Source of the DNA: Pseudophaeobacter sp965641885
Lineage (GTDB): Bacteria; Pseudomonadota; Alphaproteobacteria; Rhodobacterales; Rhodobacteraceae
Length of the DNA: 64,000 bases
Assembly: GCA_965641885.1 (NCBI GenBank)
Contig: OZ282574.1
Span: 310,001-374,000 of the forward strand
Direction of reading: 5' to 3'
This document shows, piece by piece, positions 53,126 through 62,306 of this stretch (position 1 is the stretch's first letter; each line of letters opens with the position of its first letter). The notes under the pieces were generated by a model that ran no database searches, was not told the DNA's origin, and saw nothing but the letters and a program-made list of their open reading frames with translations. Position numbers and translations under genes: made by a program.

Positions 53126-54217
53126 TCAGTCCTTGTTGAGGCCGAGTTCGGCCAGAATATCCGCGCTGTGTTGGCCACGGTCCGGGCTGGCGGCGGGCTG
53201 CCAGTCGGGGGCGTCGGAAAACCGCGGGGCGGGGGCAGCCTGCAGCACGCCCTCGTGTTCCACCCAGGTGCCGCGGGTGTTCATCGGGTGCTCGCGGGCT
53301 TCATCGGGGCTGAGCACCGGGGCGACGCAGGCATCCGTTCCCTGAAACAGCGCGGCCCAGTGGGAGCGGCTCTGGCTGGCAAAAAGCCCGGCCAGGCGCC
53401 CGGTCAGCGCGGGCCATTTTGTGGTGTCAAACTGGTGCTGGAAATCAGCGTTGTCGCTTAGCCCCATCAGCGACAGAAACTGGGCGTAAAACTTTGGCTC
53501 CAGGCATTGCACGCTCATATAGCCACCATCGGCGCAGGCGTAGCTGCGGCTCCAGTGGGGGCCATCCAGCAGATTGCTGCCCCGGGCCTCGCCAAAGCCA
53601 CCGCCCTGCCGGATGCTCATCAACAGGTTCATCATATGCGCCGAGCCATCATAGATCGCCGCATCCACCACGGTGCCCGTGCCGCGGGTCTTGGCCTTGA
53701 GCAGACCGGCTAGCATGCCCGCCACCAGATACATGGCACCACCGCCAATATCGCCCACCAGCGTGGCCGGGGTAAGCGGGGCATCACCGGGGGTGGAGGC
53801 ATACCAAAGCGCGCCAGAAAGAGAGATATAGTTCAGATCATGGCCTGCGGTTTGTGACAAAGCACTCTTTTGTCCCCAGCCTGTCATGCGGCCAAAAACC
53901 AGCGCGGGGTTCACCGCCTGGCAGGCCACGGGGCCGATCCCCAGCCGTTCCATCACGCCGGGGCGAAAGCCCTCAATCAGCCCGTCCGCCGTGGCGACCA
54001 GCGCCAGAAAGACATTGATATCCGCCGGATCTTTCAGGTCCAGCGCAATCGAGCGCTTGCCGCGGTCCAGCAAAGAACGTTCCGGCATGCCGGGGGTGAC
54101 GCTGCCGCCCTTGCGGTGAACGCAGATCACATCGGCGCCCATGTCCGCCAGTGTCATGGCGGCAAAGGGGCCGGGGCCGAGGCCTTCGACCTCAATGATG
54201 CGGATGCCCTCAAGCAT
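53126..54217 (-). CDS. CaiB/BaiF-family protein, alpha-methylacyl-CoA racemase-like
   Basis: A 363-aa class III CoA-transferase family member. The segment GHDLNYISLSGAL, with the His, and the following GDIGGGAMYLVAG, with the Asp, match the racemase branch better than the CoA-transferases. Racemases of this type invert 2-methyl branched acyl-CoA, which suggests that the operon handles branched substrates. It lies 5 bp before the ACAD gene. Confidence 0.85.
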   Translation of the reverse strand: MLEGIRIIEVEGLGPGPFAAMTLADMGADVICVHRKGGSVTPGMPERSLLDRGKRSIALDLKDPADINVFLALVATADGLIEGFRPGVMERLGIGPVACQAVNPALVFGRMTGWGQKSALSQTAGHDLNYISLSGALWYASTPGDAPLTPATLVGDIGGGAMYLVAGMLAGLLKAKTRGTGTVVDAAIYDGSAHMMNLLMSIRQGGGFGEARGSNLLDGPHWSRSYACADGGYMSVQCLEPKFYAQFLSLMGLSDNADFQHQFDTTKWPALTGRLAGLFASQSRSHWAALFQGTDACVAPVLSPDEAREHPMNTRGTWVEHEGVLQAAPAPRFSDAPDWQPAASPDRGQHSADILAELGLNKD

Positions 54218-54315
54218 GATGTCTTCTCCCTCTTGAGGCCTGCCCTGCAGGTGAGGGACAGGCCTTAGTCTCTGCTACTTGCTCTGTCTCGATCTAGCTT
54301 TTGTCAGGCTCTTGG

Positions 54316-55143
54316 TCAGCTGCCGCCAAAGCCGCCACCGACGATCAGTGTCTGCCCCGAGACATAGTTGCTTTCAGGGATGCAGAAAAGATAGACACCG
54401 CCTGCCGCTTCCTCGGGGGTGCCTGCGCGGCCCAAGGGGATCATCATTTCCATACCCTGCACCAGCTTTTTCGGGATGCCAATGGCGACTTTGTTGCCTT
54501 CGACCTCAATGGATTTCTTCTCGTCGGTGGCTTCGGTCAGCCGGGTCGAGATCATGCCAAAGGCCACCGCGTTCACGTTCACCTTAAAGCGGCCCCATTC
54601 CTTGGCCATGGTTTTGGTCAGGCCAATCACGCCGGATTTGGCGGCAGAGTAATTGGCCTGTCCGGCATTGCCGCCGGTGCCCGAAATGGACGAGATATTC
54701 ACCACCTTGCGAAACACTTCGCGGCCCTCAGAGATCTCGAGGGCGACCTGTTCGGCAATAAAGGGGGCGGCAGCGCGCAGGATCTGAAATGGCGCCTTCA
54801 GGTGCACATCAATCATAGCATCAAACTGTGCGTCGCTCATCTTGCCGATGAAGCCATCCCAAGTGTAGCCGGCATTGTTGACGATGACGTCGATACCGCC
54901 AAATTTGGCGATGCCAGCCTGAATGAAATCATCAGCAAAACCGGGGGCGGTGACAGAGCCTGCAATGGCCAGCGCCTTGCCGCCCATGGCCTCGATCTCG
55001 GCTACAACCGCCTGGGCTGGCTCTGCGTCCAGATCGTTGAGCACCACATTGGCGCCGTCACTGGCCAGTTTCAGCGCGATGGAGCGGCCAATGCCACGTC
55101 CGGCGCCGGTCACATAGGCGGTCTTGCCTGCGAGTTTGGTCAT
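54316..55143 (-). CDS. SDR-family oxidoreductase (3-hydroxyacyl-CoA dehydrogenase-like)
   Basis: A 275-aa short-chain dehydrogenase with a full catalytic set: TGAGRGIG, NNAG, Ser in NISSISG and YSAAK. The C-terminus YVSGQTLIVGGGFGGS is typical. In this operon it most likely oxidises the 3-hydroxyacyl-CoA produced by the neighbouring hydratase. A weak 11-bp repeat overlaps its stop. Confidence 0.9.
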   Translation of the reverse strand: MTKLAGKTAYVTGAGRGIGRSIALKLASDGANVVLNDLDAEPAQAVVAEIEAMGGKALAIAGSVTAPGFADDFIQAGIAKFGGIDVIVNNAGYTWDGFIGKMSDAQFDAMIDVHLKAPFQILRAAAPFIAEQVALEISEGREVFRKVVNISSISGTGGNAGQANYSAAKSGVIGLTKTMAKEWGRFKVNVNAVAFGMISTRLTEATDEKKSIEVEGNKVAIGIPKKLVQGMEMMIPLGRAGTPEEAAGGVYLFCIPESNYVSGQTLIVGGGFGGS

Positions 55144-55210
55144 TGTTGGTCTTTCCTGTCTGTCATTACTGTGTCTGGCTTTGGCAATCTGGCGGGGGGG
55201 AATGCGGCCC

Positions 55211-55633
55211 CTAGGGCAGCTTTACCAGCGCCTTGCCTGCCAGTTTGACCTCGCCGTTCTGATCAGCGGCCTCAATCTCCAGCGCCACCAGATTGCCCTC
55301 GCGTTTCTCAACGACGTGGCCGGTGCAGGTCACAATTGCATGCACCTGCGTGATGGCCACAAACCGGGTGGAAAACTCCCGCACGGCGCGCTGCGGCACC
55401 CAGGCGGTGAGCAGATGGCCAAGATAGGCCATGCCCAGCATGCCGTGGGCAAAGACATCCGGCATGCCTGCCGCTTTGGCAAAGTCGATGTCGATGTGGA
55501 TCGGGTTGTGATCGCCCGACGCACCAGCAAACAGCGCCAGCGTGGTGCGGCTGATGGGTTTTGAGCTCACGGCAGGCAAAGTGTCGCCAACTGCAACCCC
55601 GTCATAGGTCACGCCCTGTGCAAAAACACTCAT
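55211..55633 (-). CDS. MaoC-family enoyl-CoA hydratase
   Basis: A 140-aa hot-dog protein. The hydratase-2 motif FAGASGDHNPIHIDIDFA supplies the catalytic Asp and His. Its ATG overlaps the stop of the upstream (frameshifted) hot-dog gene by ATGA. The two short hot-dog proteins probably form the N- and C-terminal halves of a hydratase. Confidence 0.9.
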   Translation of the reverse strand: MSVFAQGVTYDGVAVGDTLPAVSSKPISRTTLALFAGASGDHNPIHIDIDFAKAAGMPDVFAHGMLGMAYLGHLLTAWVPQRAVREFSTRFVAITQVHAIVTCTGHVVEKREGNLVALEIEAADQNGEVKLAGKALVKLP

Positions 55634-56075
55634 TTTGGGTCCCTCACAACGATGGTGGCGGTCATAGTGCCGAGATCTTCACCCAGCTGGTTCACCGCCT
55701 GGGTTTTCAGGATGACAAACTCCATGGCGCCGCCCTTTTTGTCATAGATTTCCATGCAGGTGCAGGTGAGGGTCACTGTGTCGCCGGCGCAGATAGGTGC
55801 TGCATAGCTAAAGGCCTGCTCGCCATGCAGCACATGGCCCAACTCGATCCCCATGGCATTGATGAAATAGAATCGATCCTCGCGCTCCTGATCCAGCGTA
55901 AACAAAAACGTAAGCGGCGCTGGCAGGGCGCGATAGCCTGCGGCCTGCGCCGCCTCCTCGTCCCAGTACACAGGATCGCGCTGGCCCGTGGCGCGGGCAA
56001 AGGCGCGCAGCTGGCCTGCCTCTACATCGACATGTAGCGGGGGAAGCTGCGCCCGATGAAGGATCTGTCAATCAT
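55630..56075 (-). pseudogene. FAS1-like/MaoC N-terminal hot-dog dehydratase, frameshifted
   Basis: The expected start ATG 56075 gives MIDRSFIGRSFP and then meets a stop. The continuation PLHVDVEAGQLRAFARATGQ and VYWDEEAAQAAGYRALPAP is in another frame. The switch falls exactly in a run of five C (56039-56043 on the plus strand as G); six C would restore one reading frame of about 148 aa, the normal family length. This is a real inactivation, a phase-variable tract, or a sequencing error. The only start inside the second frame is a GTG at 55971. Confidence 0.8.
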
Positions 56076-56088
56076 CTGCGTGTCCCCC

Positions 56089-57273
56089 TCAGGCGGCTTG
56101 GTAGAGCGTGACGACGCAGGCGCCGCCAAGGCCGAGGTTATGCTGCAGTGCGGTGCGCGCCCCCTCTACCTGAGTGGGGCCTGCGGTGCCGCGTAATTGC
56201 CGCGTCAGCTCGTAGCATTGCGCAAGGCCTGTGGCCCCCAGCGGGTGGCCCTTGGACAACAGCCCACCCGAGGGGTTGGTGACATATTTGCCGCCATAGG
56301 TATTGTCGCCCTCGGCGATGAATTTGCTGGCGCCGCCTTCGGGGCAGAGGCCAAGCCCCTCATAGGTGATCATCTCGTTATGGGCAAAACAGTCGTGCAG
56401 CTCGACCACATCAACATCGTCGATACTGATGCCGGTCTGCTCCTGAATTTGCGCCGCGGCGGCGGCTGTCATGTCATACCCCACCAGCTGCATCATGTCG
56501 TGTGCCTCAAAGGTCGAGGCATAGTCGGTGGTCATCGCCTGTCCTTTGATGCGCACGGCCTGATTTAGACCGTGTTTTTTGGCGTAGGCCTCGCTGACCA
56601 CAATGGCGGCGGCAGCCCCACAGGTGGGGGGGCAGGCCATCAGACGGGTCATGACGCCGTCCCAGATCATCGGGCTTTGCAGCACGTCTTCGGGCGTGAG
56701 CTCCTGACGGAACAGCGCCAGCGGGTTGTTGACCGCGTGGCGGCTGGCCTTGGCACGGATACGGGCCAGATCAGTCATGCTGGAGCCGTGTTTCTCCATA
56801 TGCGATTTGCCCGCACCACCAAAGTAGCGCAGCGCCAGCGGAATTTCAGGACGGCCAACCAGATCATCGGTCTCGGCATCAAAGGCATCAAAGGGGCTGG
56901 GGCGATCGGTCCAGTGCGAGGTCAGCGCGCCGGGTTGCATGTGCTCAAATCCCAGCGCCAGCGCCACATCCACCGCGCCGGACTGCACTGCCTGCCGTGC
57001 CATGAACAGCGCGGTAGAGCCGGTCGAGCAGTTGTTGTTCACATTCATCACCGGAATGCCGGTCATGCCTACCTTGTACAGTACCGCCTGACCGCAGGTG
57101 CTGTCGCCGTAGACATAGCCGGCATAGGCCTGCTGCACCGCATCATAGGGCAGCCCGGCATCGGCAAGTGCATCACGCAGCGCCTTGGCACCCATCTCGG
57201 TATAGGGCTCATTCTGGCCGGGCTTGGCAAATTTGGTCATGCCCACTCCGGCAACCAGTACCTCTGACGTCAT
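56089..57273 (-). CDS. Thiolase of the SCP-x/lipid-transfer type
   Basis: A 394-aa thiolase. The nucleophilic Cys is in NNNCSTGST, and the other catalytic residues are in HDCFAHNEM and SKGHPLGATG. This branch acts on branched or sterol-like 3-oxoacyl-CoA in known cases; a DUF35 partner often accompanies it but is not seen here. First gene of the operon, divergent from the TetR gene. Confidence 0.9.
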   Translation of the reverse strand: MTSEVLVAGVGMTKFAKPGQNEPYTEMGAKALRDALADAGLPYDAVQQAYAGYVYGDSTCGQAVLYKVGMTGIPVMNVNNNCSTGSTALFMARQAVQSGAVDVALALGFEHMQPGALTSHWTDRPSPFDAFDAETDDLVGRPEIPLALRYFGGAGKSHMEKHGSSMTDLARIRAKASRHAVNNPLALFRQELTPEDVLQSPMIWDGVMTRLMACPPTCGAAAAIVVSEAYAKKHGLNQAVRIKGQAMTTDYASTFEAHDMMQLVGYDMTAAAAAQIQEQTGISIDDVDVVELHDCFAHNEMITYEGLGLCPEGGASKFIAEGDNTYGGKYVTNPSGGLLSKGHPLGATGLAQCYELTRQLRGTAGPTQVEGARTALQHNLGLGGACVVTLYQAA

Positions 57274-57318
57274 TGGCTCTCTCCTTGCTGCAGCGCGTGG
57301 ATGCAGCGCCTGCCTGTG

Positions 57319-57330
57319 GTGAATTTACAC
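57319..57330. promoter_or_regulatory. Imperfect palindrome, candidate TetR operator
   Basis: GTGAATTTACAC, near-symmetric, in the 182-bp gap between the divergent thiolase and TetR genes. A related GGGTGTAATTACC lies at about 57386-57398. TetR-family proteins usually bind palindromes in such gaps. Confidence 0.4.
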
Positions 57331-57455
57331 TTGTGGGTTACTTTTGCCAGGGCTGGCCAAAAGGTCAACAACCCTGTAACTCATGGGTGTAATTACCGGG
57401 CGTCATCTGACGAAACAGACAGGGGCGCGCGCAGTGTTGAGGGCGCAATCAGAGC

Positions 57456-58100
57456 ATGGGCAACAAGAGCTGGACCACAGCGGGCACGGACCGGGATGCC
57501 AAGCGCGAGGCCAAGCGGCACGCCGTCTTGAAAGCCGGAGCCAGGCTGTTCAATGATCAGGGCTTTGAGCAGACCTCGCTTGAAGAGATCGCAGCGGCGC
57601 TGAAAATTACCAAGCGCACGATCTATTATTACGTTGAAAGTAAAGAAGATATTCTGTTTGGCTGCCATCTGTTGGGGCTCGAGGTTCTTGGCGAAGTGAT
57701 GGCGCAGAGCCAGGATGTCAGCCTGCCGGTGGTGGAGCGCATTGCTCTGCTTATCCGGGGTTATTGCGCCTGGGTCTCGACCGATCTGGGCGCGACAATC
57801 GCCATGGTGCGGGAGCACAGCCTGTCTCCCGCGCGCCGCAGCGCGCTGCGGGCCAGTAAGGCAGAGGTGGATTTTCAGCTGCGCAGCTTGATTGCCATGG
57901 GTATCCAGGAGGGCAGCCTGTGCCCGTGCGACCCGAGGCTGGTGACGGCGGCGGTTTTTGGCGCGCTGAACTGGATTCCGCACTGGAACCGGGTCGAGTC
58001 TCCGGTGCCGCAAGAGGTGATTGCCGAGCAATATCTCCAGCTGGTGTTTACGGGCATGACAGCTGCACAGGATGCTGCTGTTGTCGGGTCTGCGGGCTAG
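57456..58100 (+). CDS. TetR-family transcriptional regulator
   Basis: A 214-aa repressor. HTH at about 25-65 (GFEQTSLEEIAAALKITKRT then IYYYVESKEDIL). The C-terminal ligand domain is not informative. It is divergent from the six-gene acyl-CoA operon and is its likely repressor, relieved by an acyl-CoA. Confidence 0.92.
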   Translation: MGNKSWTTAGTDRDAKREAKRHAVLKAGARLFNDQGFEQTSLEEIAAALKITKRTIYYYVESKEDILFGCHLLGLEVLGEVMAQSQDVSLPVVERIALLIRGYCAWVSTDLGATIAMVREHSLSPARRSALRASKAEVDFQLRSLIAMGIQEGSLCPCDPRLVTAAVFGALNWIPHWNRVESPVPQEVIAEQYLQLVFTGMTAAQDAAVVGSAG

Positions 58101-58124
58101 ACTGGTGCCGCCCTTACGCTTTGC

Positions 58125-58985
58125 TCACTTTGTCTCGGCCACTTTTTGACGGAACAATTTTGGCGGCATGCCGGTGCCTTTGGCAAAGACCCGGCTAAAA
58201 TGTGCGGGGTCGGAAAAGCCCAGATCATAGGCGATCTGCGCTGCCGTCAGGTTGGTGTAGATCAACATCCGACGCGCCTCGCGCAGCATGCGCTCGTTGA
58301 TCAGCTGCGAGGCGGCCTGACCCGATGACTGATGGGTGATCCGGTTCAAATGAGTTGGGGAGATAGCCAGATCACGGGCGTACTCGGTCAGCGGGCGACG
58401 TTTTCGAAAGTCGCGCTCGATCATCTCTTCAAAACGGGTGAACAACGGGTTGCCTGCCAGCATCTGATTGGCGTTGTCGGCCTCAAAAATACTGCGAGCT
58501 GCAAGCGCCATAAGAGCCCCTGCCAATGAGCGCAGAACCTGGGCGCGGCCAAAGCTTTGATCGTGGTATTCGCAAAACAGATGCTCGGCGAGGCCGCGCA
58601 GCTCTGGCGGCAGCGGCAGAACCATCGGGCGTTCCAGCGGAGCCCGCACGCCTTCGCTCTCCTGAATGCAATGATCCAGCAGATCTGAGGTCAGCGTGAC
58701 CACCCAGCCGCGTGTCTCGGGAGCAAAATCATAGCCATGCACCACGCCGCGCGGAATATTGACAAAACTATCGGTTGGGATCGGCTGCGCGACACCGTCG
58801 ATCTCTGCCTGACCGCGGCCTTTGGTCAGAAACAGCAATTGATGCAGCCGTGCGTGACGATGGGCCTTTAGCCGCCAGTCGTGCAGCGCTGAGCGGGAGC
58901 GAATGGTCTCCACATGCAACACATCCGCCAGTTCAGCGGTTTCCCCAAACAGGTTGTAGCTGCGGATATCGGAGGACGTTGACAT
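58125..58985 (-). CDS. AraC-family regulator, PobR-like
   Basis: A 286-aa activator. An N-terminal cupin-type effector domain (HRHARLHQLLFLTKGRGQAE) is followed by two HTH motifs (LTEYARDLAISPTHLNRITH; AQIAYDLGFSDPAHFSRVF). Being divergent from pobA, it very probably activates it with 4-hydroxybenzoate. ATG 58985 preferred; an in-frame TTG lies at 59000. Confidence 0.9.
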   Translation of the reverse strand: MSTSSDIRSYNLFGETAELADVLHVETIRSRSALHDWRLKAHRHARLHQLLFLTKGRGQAEIDGVAQPIPTDSFVNIPRGVVHGYDFAPETRGWVVTLTSDLLDHCIQESEGVRAPLERPMVLPLPPELRGLAEHLFCEYHDQSFGRAQVLRSLAGALMALAARSIFEADNANQMLAGNPLFTRFEEMIERDFRKRRPLTEYARDLAISPTHLNRITHQSSGQAASQLINERMLREARRMLIYTNLTAAQIAYDLGFSDPAHFSRVFAKGTGMPPKLFRQKVAETK

Positions 58986-59034
58986 GTGTGAATTGTACAA
59001 GAGGTTGCGCGCTCAGTCCATTCGCAAAGTGATG

Positions 59035-59058
59035 TTTGATCTGCATATTCAAATCAAA
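59035..59058. promoter_or_regulatory. Inverted repeat in the pobR-pobA gap
   Basis: TTTGAT (59035) and ATCAAA (59053) separated by 12 bases, between the divergent regulator and pobA. A candidate site for the AraC-type regulator. Confidence 0.45.
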
Positions 59059-59102
59059 TTCGAGACCTTAGGGCCCGGTCGCATGTTCAGGGAGAAGTGT
59101 AG

Positions 59103-60296
59103 ATGTCGCAAACAGTCACGTCAAAAACCACGCAAGTAGCCATTATTGGCGGCGGCCCTTCGGGGCTGTTGTTGTCGCAGCTTTTGCATCGTCGCGGCAT
59201 CGATAGCGTGGTTCTGGAGCGCCAGACGCGGGACTATGTTCTGGGCCGGATCCGGGCCGGTGTGCTGGAGCGCGGCTTTGTCGAGCTGATGCGCGAAGCG
59301 GGCTGTTCTGCGCGTATGGAGGCCGAGGGCGAGGTGCATCACGGCGTCTATCTGGCGCATCAGGGGCGGATGGACCGGATCGATCTGGCGGCCTCGGCCG
59401 ATGGGGCCACGGTGATGGTTTATGGCCAGACCGAGGTGACGCGGGACCTGTATGAGGCGCGCGAAGTCATGGGCGGCGTGGTGATCCATCAGGCAGACAA
59501 GGTGCAGCCGCATGACCTGAAGTCGGAAAACCCATTTGTGACCTATGAGCTTGATGGGGTTGAGCACCGTGTGAACTGTGATTTCATCGTTGGCGCGGAT
59601 GGTTTTCACGGCGTCAGCCGCAAATCAATTCCGGCAGATGTGCTGCGAGAGTATGAAAAGGTCTATCCCTTTGGCTGGCTTGGAGTGTTGTCAGAGACAA
59701 AGCCCGCCTCGCCGGAGCTGATCTATGCTCGCCATGAGCGCGGATTTGCGCTGTGCTCTATGCGCAGTCAGGTTCTTAGCCGCTACTATATTCAGGTGCC
59801 GCTGACGGATAAAGTTGAAGACTGGTCGGACGAGGCCTTTTGGGCGGAACTGAAGGCGCGCCTGCCTGAGGCGGTCGCTGCAGGTCTGCAGACCGGGGCG
59901 TCTATTGAGAAATCCATCGCACCGCTGCGCAGTTTTGTGGCCGAACCCATGCGCTATGGTCAGCTGTTCCTGGCTGGGGACGCGGCCCATATCGTGCCGC
60001 CAACGGGGGCCAAAGGGCTGAACTCGGCGGCGTCCGATATCTACTATCTTTATCATGGGTTGCTGGACCATTATCAAAACGGAGACAGCGCCGGGTTGGA
60101 CAGCTATTCGCAAAAGGCCTTGGCGCGGGTCTGGAAGGCGGAACGTTTTAGCTGGTGGATGACCAACCTGCTGCACCGGTTTCCGGATATGAGTGACGCG
60201 GACCTGCGGCTGCAATGTGCGGATCTGGAGTATCTGTTTTCGTCAGAGGCGGCGCAGGCCTCGATGGCGGAGAACTATGTTGGCCTGCCGTATTAA
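59103..60296 (+). CDS. pobA: 4-Hydroxybenzoate 3-monooxygenase
   Basis: NADPH- and FAD-dependent hydroxylase making protocatechuate from 4-hydroxybenzoate; 397 aa, cytoplasmic. GGGPSG dinucleotide site near the N-terminus, RIRAGVLE, DGFHGVSR and GDAAHIVPPTGAKGLN, the FAD-pyrophosphate motif. GGGAGAA precedes the ATG. It feeds the beta-ketoadipate pathway, whose genes are not in the window. Confidence 0.96.
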   Translation: MSQTVTSKTTQVAIIGGGPSGLLLSQLLHRRGIDSVVLERQTRDYVLGRIRAGVLERGFVELMREAGCSARMEAEGEVHHGVYLAHQGRMDRIDLAASADGATVMVYGQTEVTRDLYEAREVMGGVVIHQADKVQPHDLKSENPFVTYELDGVEHRVNCDFIVGADGFHGVSRKSIPADVLREYEKVYPFGWLGVLSETKPASPELIYARHERGFALCSMRSQVLSRYYIQVPLTDKVEDWSDEAFWAELKARLPEAVAAGLQTGASIEKSIAPLRSFVAEPMRYGQLFLAGDAAHIVPPTGAKGLNSAASDIYYLYHGLLDHYQNGDSAGLDSYSQKALARVWKAERFSWWMTNLLHRFPDMSDADLRLQCADLEYLFSSEAAQASMAENYVGLPY

Positions 60297-60325
60297 TGCG
60301 CTGGGCGTGGGCCTCTTGGTGAGCC

Positions 60326-60404
60326 GGGGGGCTCCCGCGCTCTGAGACTGCATCACAGATGCCCTCCCAGACCTTGGGCCGGGCGCCGCGCTGTCGCGCG
60401 GCGC
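60326..60404 (+). repeat. Dispersed extragenic G-run/hairpin element, copy 3
   Basis: Six G + CTCCCGC (60326-60337), a 36-base spacer, then TTGGGCC and the stem GCGCCGCG/CGCGGCGC (60383-60404). Same order of parts as the copies at 26733 and 42494. It lies between the convergent pobA and HxlR genes. Confidence 0.78.
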
Positions 60405-60483
60405 GGGTGCGTTTCATCGCCGCGACAGCGCGACTGGGGGCCGCCCGGCTGAGGCGCACTCCTGTTTAGGGACGTTTTGTGAT

Positions 60484-60999
60484 CTAACGCGCTTGGGCGG
60501 GGCTGGGAGCCTCTGGATCTTTGGGCTCTGTAGCCGCGGTTGGTGCGTGCGAAGCGGGGGCGACAGGGACCATCAGGACGGATCGGTGGTTCAGCTCAAG
60601 GCCGCTGTTGCGGTCTGTCAGCACCGGATCTACCTCTTCGCCACTATCACGCGTCACAAATGAAAACGGGGTTGGCACTGGGCTGGGGAGATTGCGCTGC
60701 GCCCAATCCTGCATCGCCAGTAATACAGGCGCAAACTCTTTGCCCGATGCGGTCAGCCGGTATTCGTGCCGCAGGGGGCGGTCCTGATAGGGGCGGCGTT
60801 CCAGCAGCCCCATCGTCTCCAGTCGTTTTAGCCGTTCTGCCAAAAGATGCCGGGTCACGCCAAGGCGCTTTTGGAAGCTGTCAAAGCGGCGCACCCCCAG
60901 GAAACATTCCCGCAGAATAAGCAGCGTCCAGCGGTCTCCGATCACGCCCATAGCGCGGGCGAGGGGGCAGGCGTCGTCAGTGAGGTCATGCCATTTCAT
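60484..60999 (-). CDS. HxlR-family transcriptional regulator
   Basis: About 171 aa. The winged HTH begins with the family's Cys in DDACPLARAMGVIGDRWT and continues FDSFQKRLGVTRHLLAERL. The C-terminal 50 residues are a Pro/Ala-rich tail. ATG 60999 (MKWHDLTDD) preferred to an upstream in-frame start at 61035. It is divergent from the alpha/beta hydrolase gene, its likely target. Confidence 0.9.
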   Translation of the reverse strand: MKWHDLTDDACPLARAMGVIGDRWTLLILRECFLGVRRFDSFQKRLGVTRHLLAERLKRLETMGLLERRPYQDRPLRHEYRLTASGKEFAPVLLAMQDWAQRNLPSPVPTPFSFVTRDSGEEVDPVLTDRNSGLELNHRSVLMVPVAPASHAPTAATEPKDPEAPSPAQAR

Positions 61000-61148
61000 G
61001 CGGTCATTCCTAACATGGATTGACAGGGTTCTCAAATGGAACTGATAATGAGTTCCAAATTAGAACTAACTTTTGATTCTAACCGCTCACCCCCAAACCC
61101 TGGGGGCAGGCGCAGCGGTTTGGTGCTAATGCTCAAAGGAGGCCCCCT

Positions 61149-62105
61149 ATGGTCACTGTTCCAACTGTCCCAACTGCCCCGGCTGGCCCAACTGGCCAGC
61201 CCAGCCCAGCCCCTCAGGCCCGCAGACGTCGCGGTCCTCTGTCCAGGGGCGTGCCGCTTGCGATCAGTGGCCTCAGCGCCCTCAGCCCGGCTCTGGCGGC
61301 GCGGCTTTTTGCGTATTTCTTTACCCGGCCGAGACGGCAAAAACTGCCAGGCCATGAACGCGACTGGCTGCTCCACGCCACAGCTCAGCCCATGCGCCTT
61401 ACCTCTGGGGAGGAGGTGCCGCTCTACGAATGGCGGGACGCGCCCTGCCTGTCGGGGGTCCGCGACGAGGCGCCCCTTGCGACGATCTTGCTGGTGCATG
61501 GCTTTGGTGGCAGGGCCGGTCAGATGGGGGGCTTTGCAGCACCTCTGGTGGCGGCGGGCTACCGGGTTGTGGGATTTGATGCACCAGCCCATGGCGCGGC
61601 TGCTGGCGCGCGCAGCTCATTGCCTGAGATGCTGGAGGTGACCAAGGAGGTCGCGGCGCGGTTTGGATCCCTCGCCGGGGTGGTTGCGCATTCAAATGGG
61701 GCGGCGGCGACTGTTGCGGCTCTAGCGCAAGGGATGCGGGCGGAAAAAGTGGCGCTGCTGGCGCCAATGTCGGATCTGGAATGCTATATGCGCCGCCTTG
61801 CCAGCCAGCTGGGGTTCTCAAAACGAGTGGCGCAAAGGGCACAAAAGCGCATTGAGGCACGCTATGGTCTGCCATTTTCAGCTTTGAAAGCCTCCCGTCT
61901 GGCACCTCAACTGTTGCAACCGGCGCTGATCCTGCAGGACAGTGCGGACCGCACCGTGCCACTGGCCGAGGTTGAAGAGCTGGCGCAGAACTGGCCAGGC
62001 GCGCGGCTGCAGGTGAGCACAGGTCTCGGGCACACCCGATTGCTGCGCGACAGGACTGTGATTGCCAGTGTGGTGGCACATTTTGGCGCGCCATCGCAGC
62101 ACTAG
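61149..62105 (+). CDS. Alpha/beta hydrolase
   Basis: A 318-aa hydrolase. Oxyanion motif LVHGFGG, nucleophile elbow AHSNGA (Ser), late acid in DSADRTVP and catalytic His in GLGHTRLL. The first 25 residues are Pro/Thr-rich from short repeats (VPTVPTAPAG). A GGAGG lies just before ATG 61149. Substrate unknown; divergent HxlR gene suggests an inducible detoxification role. Confidence 0.85.
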   Translation: MVTVPTVPTAPAGPTGQPSPAPQARRRRGPLSRGVPLAISGLSALSPALAARLFAYFFTRPRRQKLPGHERDWLLHATAQPMRLTSGEEVPLYEWRDAPCLSGVRDEAPLATILLVHGFGGRAGQMGGFAAPLVAAGYRVVGFDAPAHGAAAGARSSLPEMLEVTKEVAARFGSLAGVVAHSNGAAATVAALAQGMRAEKVALLAPMSDLECYMRRLASQLGFSKRVAQRAQKRIEARYGLPFSALKASRLAPQLLQPALILQDSADRTVPLAEVEELAQNWPGARLQVSTGLGHTRLLRDRTVIASVVAHFGAPSQH

Positions 62106-62306
62106 CCAAAGCGCGCACTGGGCGTCGTATCAAAAATGGGGGGCGCATCAGAATGGGGAGGCATCAGCAAGCACCTTGGCAGAGGGCTTGCGGGTCGGGT
62201 AGATCTAGAGGAAGGATTGTTCCCAACACCAGCCACAGGCGCGGGTTTAGAGGCAGAGCGCCAAAGCTGTGCCATATCCTGCCCGCCCGCCTCAAGGAGA
62301 GCCGCC

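Noticed and set aside
54298..54320. Stop-spanning repeat at the SDR gene ending 54316
   Set aside because: Only two poorly matching 11-bp copies; kept as a weak case and not listed as a feature.
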